In this document: positions 53,606 through 63,172 of the stretch, piece by piece
Layout: each line of letters starts with the position of its first letter
Numbering within the stretch: position 1 is the stretch's first letter
Assembly: GCA_025558095.1 (NCBI GenBank)
Contig: JAIVFI010000023.1
Location: 310,001-374,000, forward strand
DNA: 64,000 nucleotides
Reading direction: 5' to 3'
From: Hyaloraphidium curvatum
Lineage: Eukaryota; Monoblepharomycota; Hyaloraphidiomycetes; Hyaloraphidiales; Hyaloraphidiaceae
Made by a program: the position numbers and the translations under genes
Notes under the pieces: model-generated
What the model was told of the DNA's origin: nothing
The model's database searches: none
The model's input: the letters and a program-made list of their open reading frames with translations, nothing else

Positions 53606-53707
53606 TTCTAGATTACAGGTTGGTTGTTTGGATGCTCAGTCATCAGTCGTCTCGCCAAGAGCAAAAAGCTCGTCGTGGGTATCGGTGGAAGATGCGCATG
53701 CGCATCC

Positions 53708-54346
53708 CTACGCCGCCTTCTTCGGCACGGCATCGACCGCGCGCTTCTGCAGCTCGAACTGGAGGTTCCCGTCGCGGTAGATGACGTGCGAGATCACCGT
53801 CCTCGACCCTTTCGACTCGATCAGCCTGTCCCGCAGCTCGTAGAGGTCCACGAACCGCCCGATCGACGCGGTAGAGTCCCTGCGCATGGCTTCCTTCTCG
53901 TCTTCGCCCAGGCCGGGGACCGCGCTGGCACGCGGTGCGGAGGCGTGAGAACGGCCCGCCGGCGACTTTCCCCGCGGGGCCCACCGGAAGCAGATCTCGA
54001 GGAACTCCACCGCCGTGTACTTTATCCGCACGTTCTCCTCCCCCTGCCCGCCGATCGCCAGCGTCTCCAGCATCCTAGCCACGCGCCGCTGCCAGTCCTT
54101 CCCCGCTCCGGTCCCCCTCGCCTGCGCCGCACCGCCGCCCGCCGCGCCCTCGGACTTGGCGAGCACTGAGAGGATCTCGGAGAGGCCGTGCTGGTACGAT
54201 TTCGGCGCGGGCTCGGGGTCCGGCTCGGCGCGCTCGGGCGCGGGGAGGGGGGGGGCTTTCGCGTTGCCCTGCGCGTCGGAGGGCGGTTCGGGGGACGCGG
54301 CGGCTTTGCGGGCCGTGACGCGCTTCTTGCTCTTGCGCTTGGTCAT
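53708..54346 (-). CDS. Unrecognised 212-aa basic protein
   Basis: The ATG at 54346 gives MTKRKSKKRVTARKAA, a nuclear/nucleolar-like basic start; the frame is open to 54427. A Pro/Ala/Glu-rich linker follows, then a helical part (SYQHGLSEILSVLAKSEG, DWQRRVARMLETLAIGG, IKYTAVEFLEICFRW) and a C-terminal region (RRDSTASIGRFVDLYELRDR, ISHVIYRDGNLQFELQKRAV). No family is recognised. It is located between YAR1-like and TMEM208 on the same strand. Confidence 0.6.
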   Translation of the reverse strand: MTKRKSKKRVTARKAAASPEPPSDAQGNAKAPPLPAPERAEPDPEPAPKSYQHGLSEILSVLAKSEGAAGGGAAQARGTGAGKDWQRRVARMLETLAIGGQGEENVRIKYTAVEFLEICFRWAPRGKSPAGRSHASAPRASAVPGLGEDEKEAMRRDSTASIGRFVDLYELRDRLIESKGSRTVISHVIYRDGNLQFELQKRAVDAVPKKAA

Positions 54347-54558
54347 CGCGGCGTGGGGGTCCGGAGGGAAAGTCGCGAGGTCCGCGCGCCAACTCATCAC
54401 TCGACCTGCTCGACAGTCTGGTGTCACGAAACTACAAGCACAAGATCTGTCTCCGGAGGAGCACGGCGTCCGGGAAATGGACAGCTAGAATCGCACGGGA
54501 AGATCGGCAGGCCATGGCCGGCGAGACGCGACACAGTCCTCCACTCGCCCCCTACACC

Positions 54559-55267
54559 TCATTTTCTCCGCGCGGGCGCGGCCGCCTTCTTCCCCTTTCC
54601 CGGCCCGTTCTGCATCATCGCGCCCGCGTCGCCACCCCCGGCCATGCCCGCCAGCGACTTTAGCAGCGGGAGGCCGGACGTCGCCGCTGCGATCGGCCCG
54701 ACGTCAGCGGAACGGCCTGCCCCACGGAAGGCGCAAGGCCACCCACCCTTGTAGATCCCGTACAGCGGGATCAGCGAGTACGTCCACCAGAACCTGTCGC
54801 TGAATATCACCCCGACCGTGACAAAGACCCCTGGCGGTCCCGGGTCATTCCCAGTGTTTCCCAGGCGGCCGAAGAGACCCGCACCGATGTAGACCAGATC
54901 CAGCATGATCTGCACGATCATCCCGCTCCCCAGCAGGTCCTCTCCCCCGCTGACGATCTCCCCCCCCGCGCCGTAGGCGGGCGCGGCCATGGCGGCGAGC
55001 TGCCTGTACACGGCCACGCTCGCGGTCTGCGAGGACAGGTACCACACGAGGTCCGAGCGCGAGTAGGACGACCATTGCCAGAGCAGACGGAGGAGCAGGT
55101 ACAGGGCGTTTGCGGCGAGCAGGGCGAGGCGGAGGTAGCGTAGGAGCGACGCGTTGGACGCGACGACCTTCTTGTCCGCCGAGCGGGCCTGGGAGCGGGG
55201 GCCGGGGCAGGCACAGATGCAATTCAGGGCGCGATTGGAAAGCGGAACGGAGGCGCGGGCGCACCAT
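54559..55267 (-). CDS. SND2: TMEM208/SND2-family ER membrane protein, three exons
   Basis: The exons are 55267-55265 (the ATG alone), 55188-54747 and 54686-54559, giving 190 aa. The start codon is immediately followed by a GTGCGC donor, and the acceptor CTCCCAG restores M-ARSADKKVVASNASLLRY, the family N-terminus. A second intron of 60 nt (GTGGGT donor) is in frame and joins LIPLYGIYK to AATSGLPLLKSLAG; if retained, 20 extra residues result. Hydrophobic segments include LRLALLAANALYLLLRLLW, IMLDLVYIGAGLFG and RFWWTYSLIPLYG. The C-terminus is Lys-rich. The family acts in the SRP-independent targeting of membrane proteins to the ER. Confidence 0.82.
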
Positions 55268-55353
55268 GGCGGGCGGTGAGGGGCGTGCGGTTGCGCGCTC
55301 GCGGAGTTCGGCACGCGCGCGGAGTCATCTCAACCGCCACACACCGCACGGCA
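55268..55353. promoter_or_regulatory. 86-bp divergent promoter of SND2 and the F-box gene
   Basis: The two start codons point away from each other with 86 bp between. Core promoters must overlap. No sequence motif is recognised. Confidence 0.35.
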
Positions 55354-56859
55354 ATGGAGGGGCCCCGAAGGTCGAAGCGGCTCGCCGGGCGCCGTCCCGC
55401 CGCGCTCCCGTCGACGTCGTTCAGGCAACTGCCGCCCGAGGTGCAGCTCGGCGTGCTGCGGCGGCTGGACCGTGCGGATCTCTGTGCCCTGCTGACGGTG
55501 TCCCGCGCGCTGTTCGACCTCGCCGCGCCGCTGCTCTGGAGGCGGATCTCGGGCTGCGAGCACTTTGCCGAGCGCGTGGCAAAGGCCGTGGTCGCCCTCC
55601 CGAAGGGCCGCTCGGACCGCGCAGACCCCGGCACAGCGGCGCCCGAGCTGGCCCGCGCTGCCCTCTACGCAGATAGCATTCGCTCCGTCGCATTCCTGTG
55701 GGACGCGAGCCCGAGCCCGCCGCGCCTCCCCGTGCGCCACCTGGCCGCCCTGCTCTCGCGCGCACCCAACGTCCGCTCCCTCGAGCTCGCGGCCGCCAAC
55801 GACGAGTTCGACTCGCGCGTGGCCGCAGCCGTGCGCTACGCCGCCGCAAACCTGACCTCGTTCACCCTGCTCAACGTCTCGTTCGCCGGCGGCGCCCCCG
55901 GCCTGCTCAAGCGCGTGCTCGGATCCATGCCCCACCTCGAGTCACTCACGATGAGCGGTTGCAGCCTGCACCGCGACTCGTTCCTGCTGGCAGCGGAGCT
56001 GGAAATGCCCCGCCTGCGGGAGCTCAAGCTGGTCGAGGTGTTCGACGCCTGCGTGGTGCTGCACCCCCTCCTGCGCAACCCGACCTTTGCCATCTCGCAG
56101 GACGGCCTCTCGGCCTTCCTCGACCGCCACGTTTGCAAGCTGGACGAGCTCGCCGTGGAAAACTGCCGCGAAAACGCCGGATGGTGGGGCCTCGGCCCCG
56201 CCGCCGTCGCCAGCCTCGCCGACCGGATCGCCGACCCCGCCTCCGCCCCGCGCATGCGCCGGCTCTCCCTCGATTTCGGCCGGATCGACACCCCCGACGA
56301 CATCGTCCGCCTCGCCGGCGCCCTGGGGACGGGGATCCGCGACCTGCACCTCGGCTTCCGCGACCGCACCTCCCCCGAAACCTTCACGGCCGTCTTCGAC
56401 CGCGTCGCCGAGTCCTGCACCGCCCTCGAGTCGCTTTTCTACCAGTGCTGGTCGTGCGACGGGATCCCCGCCGACGACGTGGTCCGCGCCATCGAAACCG
56501 GCTTCCCGAACCTCCTCGCCGTCTCGCTGTGTACGAACCCGCCGCTGCTGACCGCCGACCACATCCGGCGGCTGGCCCCGCGCGCGGACAAGGGGCTGCG
56601 GTACCTCGCGGTGTCGGGGTTCCCCGATTTCGGCGAGTCGGACGAGTTCAGGGGCCTGCAGGCGGATTTCGTCGAGAGGGGGAGCTTCCTGCGGTGCAGG
56701 ATCGTGGAGGACGTGAGGGTGCTGCTGGTGGACGTGATCGCGACGCTGGTGGCGGCGGTGAACGGGGGGCTGGACGACAGCGACGACGAGGACGGGGAGG
56801 GCGGGGCGGAGGACGGGGACGGCGGGCCGGAGGACGCGGCGGGCGGGGAGGCGATCTGA
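55354..56859 (+). CDS. F-box protein with leucine-rich-repeat-like body
   Basis: The protein is 501 aa from the ATG at 55354 (MEGPRRSKRL); no introns. An F-box is clear at residues ~23-65: LPPEVQLGVLRRLDRADLCA, LLTVSRALFDLAAPLLWR. The remainder has irregular leucine-rich repeats (VRSLELAAANDEFDSR, LTSFTLLNVSFAGGAP, LESLTMSGCSLHRDSF, LRELKLVEVFDACVV). It ends in a very acidic Asp/Glu/Gly tail (about residues 465-501). F-box proteins recruit substrates to SCF ubiquitin ligases through Skp1; the target is unknown. Confidence 0.82.
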   Translation: MEGPRRSKRLAGRRPAALPSTSFRQLPPEVQLGVLRRLDRADLCALLTVSRALFDLAAPLLWRRISGCEHFAERVAKAVVALPKGRSDRADPGTAAPELARAALYADSIRSVAFLWDASPSPPRLPVRHLAALLSRAPNVRSLELAAANDEFDSRVAAAVRYAAANLTSFTLLNVSFAGGAPGLLKRVLGSMPHLESLTMSGCSLHRDSFLLAAELEMPRLRELKLVEVFDACVVLHPLLRNPTFAISQDGLSAFLDRHVCKLDELAVENCRENAGWWGLGPAAVASLADRIADPASAPRMRRLSLDFGRIDTPDDIVRLAGALGTGIRDLHLGFRDRTSPETFTAVFDRVAESCTALESLFYQCWSCDGIPADDVVRAIETGFPNLLAVSLCTNPPLLTADHIRRLAPRADKGLRYLAVSGFPDFGESDEFRGLQADFVERGSFLRCRIVEDVRVLLVDVIATLVAAVNGGLDDSDDEDGEGGAEDGDGGPEDAAGGEAI

Positions 56860-57085
56860 CGGGGTGTGGTGGGAGTGCATGGGGCTTTTGCGGTCTCTTT
56901 CGGCATTCTGTCTCGGCATTCCGTGATTCTCTTTCTGATTGTACATTTGGCGGACAAGGATACCTTTCTAAACTCTCTTCGTCACACGCGTTGCCAGGGC
57001 GGCGAGTACCTGAGTTGTGATCGGAAGGAGAGGACGAAACACAACCGTCTCCCACGCTCCCGCATTCCCCGTCCCAGTGTTCGAG

Positions 57086-58201
57086 ATGGCACCCGCGGCG
57101 CGCACGACACCGTACGAGAGCGATCCCGTGCTGCCGCTGCCGCCCCACGTCACGGTGCGCGAAATCGCCGTCGACGTCCCCGCCGGAACTGCCGGACCGG
57201 GACTGTCCCGCGCGGTGCGCATCGCCGTCACGGTCATCGAAAACGCGCGCGCAGACGCATCGGCCGCGGACTGCATCGTGCAACACGCGACGGGAGTGGG
57301 GAGGCACACCTACCTGCCCCTCGTTCACTTCTTGTTCGAACTACTGGGCCCGCGCCTGCGCACGGTGGTGCTCCACGACGCGCGGAACCATGGCGACTCG
57401 GCCGTGCTCAACACGGGCATCCTGCCGGCGGGAAAGGCGCTCGAGAAGGGCGGCTGGGATTGGCCTACGGACTCGGTGGCCGACGCCGGGGCAGTGGTCG
57501 ACGCGCTGGGGCTGCCGGCGGCGGGGAGGCCGTTCCTTGGAATCGGACACTCGTTCGGCGGTGCGCTGCTGGCCATGCTGGAGCTGGAGCGCAAATGTTT
57601 CACGCACCTGGTCCTGGTCGAACCAATCATCTTCGCGAGATATCCGCCGACAGGCGGGCCCACACCCCCGACCGACGGCGTGCCCGCGCAGTCCTCCCCT
57701 GCCTCGCAGGCCGCCGCCCCGGCGATTCCCAAGGGCATCCTCAACGCCGGCGCCCGCCGGGCCTCCTTCCCCTCGCCCGCGGCCGCGAGGCAAGCGTACC
57801 AATCCCGCCCCTTCTTCCGCACGTGGCACCCGGCCTGCTTCGACCTCTACATCGACCACGGGCTGCGCGAGACCTCGCCGGGCGGGGAATGGGAGCTCAA
57901 AACGGTGCCGGAACAGGAAGCCGCGACCTTCAAAGGCGGCGGGACGCGGCTGGTTCCCCTGTGGAAGCGGCTCCCCGAGATCGCGTGCAAGGTTTTGGTG
58001 CTCAGCGGGCGGGCGTCGCACCACGTCGGGATGAGGTTCGAGGGGCGGGACGACAAGGTCGTGACCAAGGACGAGGCGGTGGCTTCGTGGATCCCGGGTG
58101 CTCGGCACACGTGGTTCGAGGCGTCCCACATGGTGTGCCAGGACAGGCCGGTGTCGGTGGCGCGCGCTGCCGCGGGGTTCCTCGGGGGGGCCAAGATCTA
58201 G
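57086..58201 (+). CDS. Alpha/beta hydrolase, possibly peroxisomal
   Basis: The protein is 371 aa from the ATG at 57086. The nucleophile elbow is GIGHSFGGALL (Ser in GHSFG), with HDARNHGDS upstream and a candidate catalytic His in HTWFEASHMVCQDRPVSVA near the C-terminus; the acid is probably in a strand around KVLVLSGRASHHVG. Size and layout match the fungal Lpx1/AF-toxin-biosynthesis-type hydrolase group. The last three residues, AKI, resemble a weak peroxisomal PTS1. Substrate unknown. Confidence 0.8.
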   Translation: MAPAARTTPYESDPVLPLPPHVTVREIAVDVPAGTAGPGLSRAVRIAVTVIENARADASAADCIVQHATGVGRHTYLPLVHFLFELLGPRLRTVVLHDARNHGDSAVLNTGILPAGKALEKGGWDWPTDSVADAGAVVDALGLPAAGRPFLGIGHSFGGALLAMLELERKCFTHLVLVEPIIFARYPPTGGPTPPTDGVPAQSSPASQAAAPAIPKGILNAGARRASFPSPAAARQAYQSRPFFRTWHPACFDLYIDHGLRETSPGGEWELKTVPEQEAATFKGGGTRLVPLWKRLPEIACKVLVLSGRASHHVGMRFEGRDDKVVTKDEAVASWIPGARHTWFEASHMVCQDRPVSVARAAAGFLGGAKI

Positions 58202-58294
58202 AGCAAAGACATCAGCTAGAAGAAAGACGTTGTACATCGCGAAAGAGCGTGAACGAGTGAGGGGCAGTTCAAGAACAAGAAGCATTCAAATCAG

Positions 58295-58986
58295 TCAGTT
58301 TCCCCTTTCTGCCCTGGTGACGGCCCTGAGCGCGGCGGCTTTCCTGTCCAGAGCCGTGGCCAGCTTTTCTGTGTCCGAATCGCGTTTCCTCTTGGCCTCC
58401 GCGATTTCCCTTTCCGTTTCCTCGAGCTCCCTGGTTGCCGCATCGACATCCTGGTCGGCCGCTGCCAGCTCACGTCGCGCCGCGGCTAGGGCCGGTGAAC
58501 GGGCACTCCCCGGGCCTGCGCCTGCAGAAGATCACGACGAAGTCGCGCCGCCAGGGGGTCGAGCGTCCACAGGACGCGGCTGGGGTTGCATCGGAGGTTG
58601 CTGCCGAGAAAGTCCGGCACGGGACGGCGAGGCGCGGGCAACGACGGGCCGCGCGCCCGGCGGAGCAGCGACGGGTTCGATCTTGACGGCCCTCGGCGGC
58701 CCTTGCTGCGCGGATTCTGCTCGCCCGGCAATCGACACGGCGGCTCCCCCGCTTGCGCTCGATCCTCCGAGACGCGGGCTTGCCGGAGGAGACCCCTGGC
58801 TCACAACAGATCCGGGCGGCGGCGTCACGTCCCTTTCGTCGTCGTCGCCGTCGTGTGCAGGGTTTCGGGTAGCAGCACGCGGCTGCCGAGATGCAGAGCT
58901 GCTGCCGCCGCGCGTTGCGCGCCTCTTGGCCGGCGGACGGGCCCAGAATCTGCCGGGTAAACCTCGTCGTTCGCGGTCGCCGGCAT
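58295..58986 (-). CDS. Unrecognised Ser/Pro-rich protein with C-terminal coiled coil
   Basis: The final exon (to 58295) encodes a clean coiled coil: ARRELAAADQDVDAATRELE, TEREIAEAKRKRD and KLATALDRKAAALRAVTRAE. A 52- or 60-nt intron (about 58570-58510) joins it to a disordered exon containing AKRRATRGGSSSASRQ, ERDVTPPPGSVVSQGSPPAS and AVKIEPVAA, the last a consensus sumoylation site (VKIE). The start is uncertain: an ATG at 58986 (MPATANDE) could splice through an unusually short 38-nt intron into the disordered exon. No domain is recognised; probably nuclear, from composition. Confidence 0.5.
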
Positions 58987-59096
58987 CCGTGGGGGAGAGG
59001 GAGGTGAATCCGCACGCCGCGTGGACGAGACGATTTCTCGGGCTCAGCCGCCCGCACGGAAGCCGAAAGAGACACCGATTAGATCGTGGACGACAG

Positions 59097-59267
59097 GACG
59101 ACAGCCTCGTGCTGATCGGAACGTACCAGCACCGGATGAAGCGCTGCAGTGACAGGTGGCGGTTCAGCTTCCTCCGCATTTCCGTGCGATACAAGGCCAG
59201 GATCGAGACGAAGGACGAGGTGACCGGACAGCTGCTCGAGCCGATTCTGGCCAAGCCGATGCTTTGA
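59097..59267 (+). pseudogene. Orphan 3' exon resembling the end of a SnoaL/NTF2-like domain
   Basis: A short open stretch (DDSLVLIGTYQHRMKRCSDR then WRFSFLRISVRYKARI) starts after an ACAG acceptor and ends in a stop at 59267. The GTYQHRM...RWRF pattern is the last two strands of SnoaL-like (NTF2-fold) proteins. The rest of the domain, about 70 residues, is not found upstream on this strand before the divergent coiled-coil gene. It is either a decayed gene fragment or the last exon of a gene with a distant start. Confidence 0.35.
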
Positions 59268-59353
59268 AGGAAATTCCTCGGATGGCGCAGGGACGAGTCA
59301 ATTCAGCGGTGTGCAATTGAGCAACCTTCCCAAACTCTATCGAAGCAATTGGG

Positions 59354-60091
59354 CTACTTCTTCCTGAGCACCGTGAGGTCAAAGTTCGGCACCAGCCTGT
59401 CGACGGCGCGGCCCGGATCGGCGGCGACCTGCTCCAACGTGGGAATCAGCTCCCTGTAGCTCTCGAGGGCGAAGCCCGCTGCGGCGTATGCATCGAGGTA
59501 CGCCGTCAGGGGCCTGTGGTAGTTCCTGATTTTGATGCCCGACCATTCCAGCACTTGTTCGCGCTCCGCTGCGTAGTACTCTATGGTCCAGTACCTCTTG
59601 TCCCCTTCCCGCAGCCAACGCCGGTCCGAAGCTGATCGCATCGGCACGATGTTTGCCACGACGAGGCGGCCTCCGGGCACGAGCACCCTGGCGGCCTCAT
59701 TGATGGCGTCCCGGAAGTTGCGCACATCAATAAGGATCAAATAGAAGAGCACGGCATCGAAACACGCGTCCGCGAAGGGCAGGGACCCAGCAAGCGCGTC
59801 CAGCACTTGAACGTAGCCTCCGCTCTCGATCGCGCGCTCGCGGAGAGCCTTGGTCGGCTCGACACCCGTCACGAGAGCCCCGTCTGCCGCCAGGATCCTG
59901 CCGAACCTGCCCTCGCCGCATCCCACGTCGAGCACCTTCGTCCCGGGGCCCACGGGCAACGCGGCGCGCACGAAAGGGTCGATAAACACGCGGTTCGAGT
60001 CGACGGGTACGTTGGCGAGCCACGCGTCTGCGGATTCGGACCACAGACGCAGGTCGTCCGCGAGCTCCTCGGGCTCCATGGGTTCGTTCAA
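59354..60091 (-). CDS. Class I SAM-dependent methyltransferase
   Basis: The protein is 245 aa, single exon. Motif I is VLDVGCGEGRFGRILA, followed by an acidic end of strand 2 (VTGVEPTKALRERA) and the motif DAVLFYLILIDVRNFRDAIN, then a strand with VLVPGGRLVVANIVP. This is the Methyltransf_11/25 fold. The C-terminal region (GDKRYWTIEYYAAEREQVLE, IKIRNYHRPLTAYLDAYAAA) resembles small-molecule methyltransferases common in bacteria. Substrate unknown. Confidence 0.85.
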   Translation of the reverse strand: MNEPMEPEELADDLRLWSESADAWLANVPVDSNRVFIDPFVRAALPVGPGTKVLDVGCGEGRFGRILAADGALVTGVEPTKALRERAIESGGYVQVLDALAGSLPFADACFDAVLFYLILIDVRNFRDAINEAARVLVPGGRLVVANIVPMRSASDRRWLREGDKRYWTIEYYAAEREQVLEWSGIKIRNYHRPLTAYLDAYAAAGFALESYRELIPTLEQVAADPGRAVDRLVPNFDLTVLRKK

Positions 60092-60548
60092 TCAGAACCC
60101 CGAGAGAACTAGAGGCCGGTTCGCCGGTGGGGCGGGAGGCGGTGATGACAGGGACGCGACCTCGGAGGCGACCAGATCATGGTGACCGATCTGTTGGAGT
60201 TGGAGGCTGCCACTCCTAACCATATACTTACCCTTAGTCGGGAGCCTGCGATGCCCTGATCGATGCATGGGGGACTCCTCGTTGGCCAAGTGGGGGGATG
60301 TCGGCGACAGGCCGCAAATCGCAACCGTTGCGCGCCCCGCCGCACCGTGTCCGCGTCGAAAACGAGTGGCGAGGCACTGCCTTGGCACGGACCCAGCAAG
60401 TCGGGCTCCGCCCCGGCCCTAGTATTGTCGGCGTCTGCGAAGGACAGACTGTGGCTTAGGAGGACCCAGACCCAGACCCGACCCATCGACCCGCCGCTTC
60501 GCCCCATCGCCATCAGGAAACTTTCTGCCCCTCCCCCCCCGCGATCCG
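60092..60548. other. 457 bp intergenic region
   Basis: Nothing supportable; it holds the promoters of the methyltransferase gene (minus) and the 762-aa membrane protein gene (plus). No tRNA or other RNA gene recognised. Confidence 0.4.
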
Positions 60549-62951
60549 ATGGCCCCCGCCCCCGCGGCCCGCGCGGCCCTCGCGGCGCTCATCGTAGCGG
60601 TGCTGCTCGCGCCCGCGGCGGCGCAGGACACGCCGTCGTCGCTCGGCTGCCCCGCCGTGTTCCCCCAGCCGACCAATGTGTCGTTCTCCCCCGCCCCGGT
60701 CCTCTCTTCCGCGACCTACGATCCCACATCGGAAAACCTAACGTTTGTCGTAACGTCGGGCGTGTATTGGGACGGCTCGACGACCGTTCTGCGGTGCGTC
60801 CCTCATTGGCCCCCGCCGGCCCGCCGGCCCGCCCGCTCACGCCGCCCCACAGCTCGATCACCCTGCAGCTCGGCACCGACCCTTCGGCACCGCCCGCGGA
60901 GTGCATCGTGGGCCCGACCACCGGCGATACCTTTGCCGGCGATGTCAACGGCTGCACCACGACCGTCACCCTGACCAACTCCTGGGCCGCCCTCCGCTTC
61001 TGCCAGGGCTGGTCGGCGACCCCCGAGACGGGCGGCCTCACCAACTACTCCAACACGATCACCGTGCGCTACGCCGACACCATCATCACCCCCAGCGTCA
61101 ACACGGTTCGCAACCAGGAGTACACGCAGCCGCTGCAAATGTCCTTCCCCACCACGCTCAACATCTCGGCCGGGGTCAACGTCACCGACGACACCGGCGT
61201 CAACACCTTTGTCGTGACGCAGCTCACCTACACGTACCAGTCGCCGACCAGCCGCCTGCTGCGGATGGACTACACCATCACGAACTCGTACCCCTTCCTC
61301 TACACCTACAACAACGTCACGGTCCCGGAAGGCAGCGGCCTTACGCTGGCCGGCGGGGTCACTCCCACGTACTCGCCCACGGGCTGCGAAGCCGGCACCG
61401 GGTACACCACCACCGGTCAGACGTGTAGGCAAGACGCCACCATCACCTGGACCATCCCCGACACGACGTGCTCGCTGGCCGGCCGCTACCGCATCGGTTT
61501 CAACACGGCATGCGCGCCTTCGAACCCCTGCGGCGCCAACTCCTACATCGTCGACGTGGACGTGGGCGAGTACACGATCTGCGGCAACGCCCTCGACCAG
61601 GCCATCACCGGCGTCACGGGCTCGCTCACCCCGGCCCAGACCGTCGTCGCGGCGGGCGGCGCCATCACCATGAACCTGCAGGTCAGCTCGCCCAACAAGA
61701 ACATGAACCGCGTGTCGATCTTCAACGCATGGATCGCATCGACGAAGCACGCGGCCGACCAACTCTGGGCCAACCGCAGCCTGCTCCAGGGCAGTGTACC
61801 TTCGACTCTCGGCACCGTTCTCAGCTTTGCGGCCACGCCCGATTTCGTCCAAACCGATGCGGTCGGCAGGGACACATACACGGCAGCCGTTTCCTTGAAC
61901 GCACTCACCAGCTCTTCGAACACGGACCCCAACGGCGGCCTCCTCAAACCGGCGGATCTCGGCACGGCCAACAACGAGTTTACCTTGCACCTGGAGAACC
62001 GCCTCTTCTTCGACACGCAGTCCTTCGGCCGCCGCCGCCGCCGGCGGCGGCTCCTCATGCTCGACGCCGAGCTCGAAATGCCCTTCGAAGCAGCGCGGGG
62101 CTTCCGCGACACGGTTGAAGTCACGGTTTACGCGCGCGAAGTCGCGGGCGCGAACCCGTTCGCGAAGGATGCGCGCGTTCTGTCCGAGAACCGCCTCCAG
62201 AAGCGCGGACCCATCACCATCCGCATCAACGCCGAAGTGCAGTCCGGTGGCGTGCAGGACATGCAGTCGGGATTCACGATCAACGCTTCCAACGCCGGGG
62301 GCAGCTCCGTGCCGGTGGGCGCGATCGTCGGCGCCGTCGTCGGGTGGGTGCCAGCCTGTTGCATGCGGGGGATGCGCTGACCCGTCCCATTTCCTCAGCT
62401 CCGTTGCTCTTGTCGGTGTTATCGCAGGCGTCACTGTCTGGGGCGTGCGCAGGAAGCGCACGAGGGACGCGGCTGCGACGGCCTCTGCCGATTCCGAGAA
62501 AGGGGCACCCGGGGAAAAGCAGCCCCCTGTGGAGCTCGCCAAGACCAAGACTTCCTCCTCCGACGGCGCATCCGAGAGCACGCTGACGCTCGTGTCGGCG
62601 GACGGGATCCCGGATGCCGTGCCCGTTGCCGCCGTCGCCGCTGCTGTTCCCGCGAAAGCGACCGACGCCGAAACGGCCCTTGCGATCGCGCAGATGGAGT
62701 CGGCGCTCAAATCGGAGAAGCGGCGCAAGAAGAAGAAGGACGACGCCGGCGACGTGATCGCCATGTACTCCAAGTCGCGAACAGTGGCCGCTCCCGCGGC
62801 TGGCGGTGCAGTTGCACCGGCCGTTTCCTCTCCCGAGGCGGCGCAGGCCGTCGCAGACCAGGAAGAGGAGCTCGAGGAGGTCGAGCAGTTGCAGGAATTC
62901 CTGGACATGTACCAGGCTGAACGGGAGGGCAAGCAGAAGCAACGGGTGTAG
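60549..62951 (+). CDS. Unrecognised 762-aa single-pass membrane protein with a polybasic site, three exons
   Basis: The exons are 60549-60793, 60853-62343 and 62399-62951. The signal peptide is RAALAALIVAVLLAPAAAQ. The ~560-residue ectodomain is Thr/Asn-rich and beta-strand-like, with many N-glycosylation sites (NVSF, NLTF, NISA, NVTD, NVTV) and paired cysteines (FNTACAPSNPCGANSYIV). A run of seven arginines lies at 62030-62050 (FGRRRRRRRLLM), about 95 residues before the membrane. The second intron interrupts the TM and splicing restores VPVGAIVGAVVGSVALVGVI-type sequence. The cytoplasmic tail is Ala/Glu/Lys-rich with KRRKKKKDD and ends in a Glu/Gln coiled coil (EEELEEVEQLQEFLDMYQAE). Probably a cell-surface protein; the fold is not recognised. 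Confidence 0.82.
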
Positions 62952-63172
62952 ATGGGTAGATAGTGGCGCGCCGAAAGACTTGGACTCGGGAAATGGGGCA
63001 CATCTTTATGGCAAAGTTGGTGAATCAACATGCGTAAAGCTATGCGAGGCCACCGACCCCCCGGAACCAGTTGTCCGAGACGAGCGGTGGGGGAAGCGAG
63101 GCGTGACCCGTCATGCTTCCGGAGCCCTGCTGGTTGCGACATCAGTCAAAGGCTGACCGGACCTGCACAGCA

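Noticed and set aside
60180-60340. Possible tRNA or small RNA gene in the intergenic region
   Set aside because: No tRNA arms (no GGTTCGA-type T-loop with matching stems) and no recognisable snRNA sequence.
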